Assembly: GCF_043557345.1 (NCBI RefSeq) | Contig: NZ_JBIFFV010000011.1 | Span: forward strand, 62,001 to 126,000 | From: Sulfitobacter sp043557345 | GTDB taxonomy: Bacteria; Pseudomonadota; Alphaproteobacteria; Rhodobacterales; Rhodobacteraceae | DNA length: 64,000 nucleotides | Direction of reading: 5' to 3' | Shown: positions 62,802 to 64,000 of the stretch, piece by piece | Layout: every line of letters begins with the position of its first letter | Numbering within the stretch: position 1 is the first letter of the stretch | Translations under genes and position numbers: made by a program | The notes under the pieces: generated by a model | Databases searched by the model: none | What the model was told of the DNA's origin: nothing | What the model saw: the letters and a program-made list of their open reading frames with translations, nothing else

Positions 62802-63997
62802 GGGGCGGCCCCGATCAGCGCCTCGACCCGGTCGGCGGCGCGGGCGGTGCCGCCGCCGGCGGCGAGTTCGGCGGATTTCACGGCCAGCGCAGCGCGGCAG
62901 TCCGCACCGTCCAGCACGTCCCGCAGGGCGGCATGCAGGCGGTCCGGCGTGGCGCGTCGGGGCGGGACGACGACAGCCAGCCCGTGATGGGCCAGCCGCG
63001 CGGCGGTGGCAGGCTGCTCGAAGGCAAGCGGCACCGCGACCATCGGCACCCGCGCCGCGACGCAGTCCAGCGTCGTGTTCATCCCCGCATGGGTGATGCA
63101 TGCCGCCGCCCGCGCCAACACCGCCGCTTGCGGCCACAAGGCGCGGGCATGGACGTGGGGGGGCAGGGCGCGGACGTCGGCCTCGGTCAGCGTTCCGGCA
63201 TGGGCCAGTGCCACCTGAACCCCCATCCCCTTGGTCGCCGCGACGATGGACGCCAGCAGTCGCCGCCGGTCGCCGGCGAGCGTCCCCAGCGAGGCAAAGA
63301 CCAGCGGCCGGTCGTCCAGCTCCAGCGGCTCGGGGGCGAATGCGTCGCGCAGCGGCCCGACCCGCGCCGCGCCGCGGGGCAAGGGGTGAGGGTAATCCAG
63401 CCCCGGCACCAGCTGGCGCAGGTCCAGGTCGGGCGCGATCCATTCGTCGATCCGCTCGCGCAAGGGCAGACGGTGGTCGCGGCAGCCGCGCCGCAGCACC
63501 CGGCGCTGCAGCACCAGCAGCGCGTCCGTCACACGCCAGCCGCCCCGGTTGCGCCGGCGCGCGGCCTCGCCTTCCAGAAACGGCCAGTCCACGAAGGGCG
63601 GCGGAATGGCGTCGTCGCGGTCCATCGGCAGGGCCGCCGCCAGCGTGGCACGGCGAACCCCCGCGGCTTCGGCCGCCAGCGAGGCGCCCGGCTCAGCCTG
63701 ATCGGCGATCACCAGGTCGGTCGCCAAGGCTGCCAGCGCCCCCGGCCCGGACCGGACCCACAGCGCGCTGTCCTGCGCCGTCGCCCACAGCGTCCGCGCC
63801 AGCCCCGCGCCGCGCAGGTCGGCGCCCGCTCCGGGCAGGGCGTGGAACGTCAAGCACTCGCGCGCCGCCAGCGGTCCCAGCCGCTGCCCGCCGACAAGCG
63901 TCACCCGGTGGCCCCGCCCGGCCAGCGCCCGCCCCAACGCGCCGTGGACGGCGGCGTGGCTGGGCAGCGCCGGCAGGCACAGGGCGATGCGGGCCAT
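62798..63997 (-). CDS. crtX: Zeaxanthin glucosyltransferase CrtX
   Basis: 399 residues from ATG 63997 at the window edge. A GT1-type glycosyltransferase: ALCLPALPSHAAVHGALGRALAGRGHRVTL at the N-terminus, VFASLGTLAGDRRRLLASIVAA, and the UDP-sugar-binding C-terminal half with ITHAGMNTTLDCVAARVPMVAVPLAFEQPATAARL. It adds glucose to hydroxylated beta-carotene (zeaxanthin). The hydroxylase gene crtZ and crtE are not in view and may lie to the right. It overlaps crtY by four bases. Confidence 0.9.
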   Translation of the reverse strand: MARIALCLPALPSHAAVHGALGRALAGRGHRVTLVGGQRLGPLAARECLTFHALPGAGADLRGAGLARTLWATAQDSALWVRSGPGALAALATDLVIADQAEPGASLAAEAAGVRRATLAAALPMDRDDAIPPPFVDWPFLEGEAARRRNRGGWRVTDALLVLQRRVLRRGCRDHRLPLRERIDEWIAPDLDLRQLVPGLDYPHPLPRGAARVGPLRDAFAPEPLELDDRPLVFASLGTLAGDRRRLLASIVAATKGMGVQVALAHAGTLTEADVRALPPHVHARALWPQAAVLARAAACITHAGMNTTLDCVAARVPMVAVPLAFEQPATAARLAHHGLAVVVPPRRATPDRLHAALRDVLDGADCRAALAVKSAELAAGGGTARAADRVEALIGAAP

Positions 63998-64000
63998 CAG

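Noticed and set aside
59841..63443. Very long overlapping open frames on both strands of the crt operon
   Set aside because: At this GC content stop codons are rare; the crtB, crtI, crtY and crtX frames carry all known motifs, and the other frames are rich in Arg, Pro and Gly without domains.

Overview
The window reads as DNA of an alphaproteobacterium of the Rhodobacteraceae, most like Paracoccus. The reasons are the compact crtX-crtY-crtI-crtB operon at the right edge, a VirB-type secretion operon of the kind carried on Rhodobacteraceae replicons, high GC with GTG/TTG starts, and a dense load of IS66, IS256, IS110, IS3 and Tn3-family sequences. There are no rRNA or tRNA genes and no CRISPR array. 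It looks like a plasmid or an accessory chromosomal region built from successive insertions.

Layout. 1-1.1 kb: the end of one gene and a DUF4105 membrane protein. 1.2-10.8 kb: a nested pile of transposons. One IS66 element abuts a second; an IS256 element sits in tnpB of the second with a clean 8-bp target duplication; a TniA-TniB-TniQ transposon with six iterated terminal 16-bp repeats cuts off the 3' end of its tnpC. 11.3-14 kb: a membrane protein and an alpha/beta hydrolase that I recall as the RcgA and RcgR/YspA (putative quorum lactone hydrolase) pair. 14.4-26.1 kb: a VirB-type type IV secretion operon in the order VirB1, B2, B3, B4, a small lipoprotein, a second transglycosylase, B5, B8, B9, B10, B11, two small proteins, B6. 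No VirD4 or relaxase is in view, and an array of GTATAC-like sites precedes the operon.

26.2-36.4 kb: a mosaic of a GNAT acetyltransferase, broken IS110 and IS3 copies, an arginase-family enzyme, an AT-rich cassette (small membrane protein, secreted protein with an MltG domain, two membrane-associated proteins, one with a TerB-like domain), a short tyrosine recombinase with two dif-like palindromes beside it, and a LysR/VOC pair with clear LysR-type operator repeats.

36.5-58.5 kb: a large catabolic locus for an unknown acid. It encodes a two-subunit CoA-transferase, an ADP-forming acyl-CoA synthetase, a permease, a biotin-dependent acyl-CoA carboxylase, a split AtuA-like pair, a TAXI-type TRAP transporter, two crotonases, an acyl-CoA dehydrogenase, a thiolase, a fused hydratase/dehydrogenase and two IclR regulators. 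All three divergent promoter regions carry the same GTTTCGCATAGTG-type palindrome, which joins the units into one probable IclR regulon. The gene set suggests uptake of a carboxylate, CoA activation, carboxylation of a branched unsaturated acyl-CoA and beta-oxidation.

28.1-59.1 kb, which includes the catabolic locus, is bounded by two inverted 89-bp copies of a Tn3-family end. Each copy truncates an unrelated gene, so the segment resembles a transposable module without its own transposase. 59.2-64 kb: carotenoid genes for making zeaxanthin-type carotenoid glucosides, at much higher GC than the rest.
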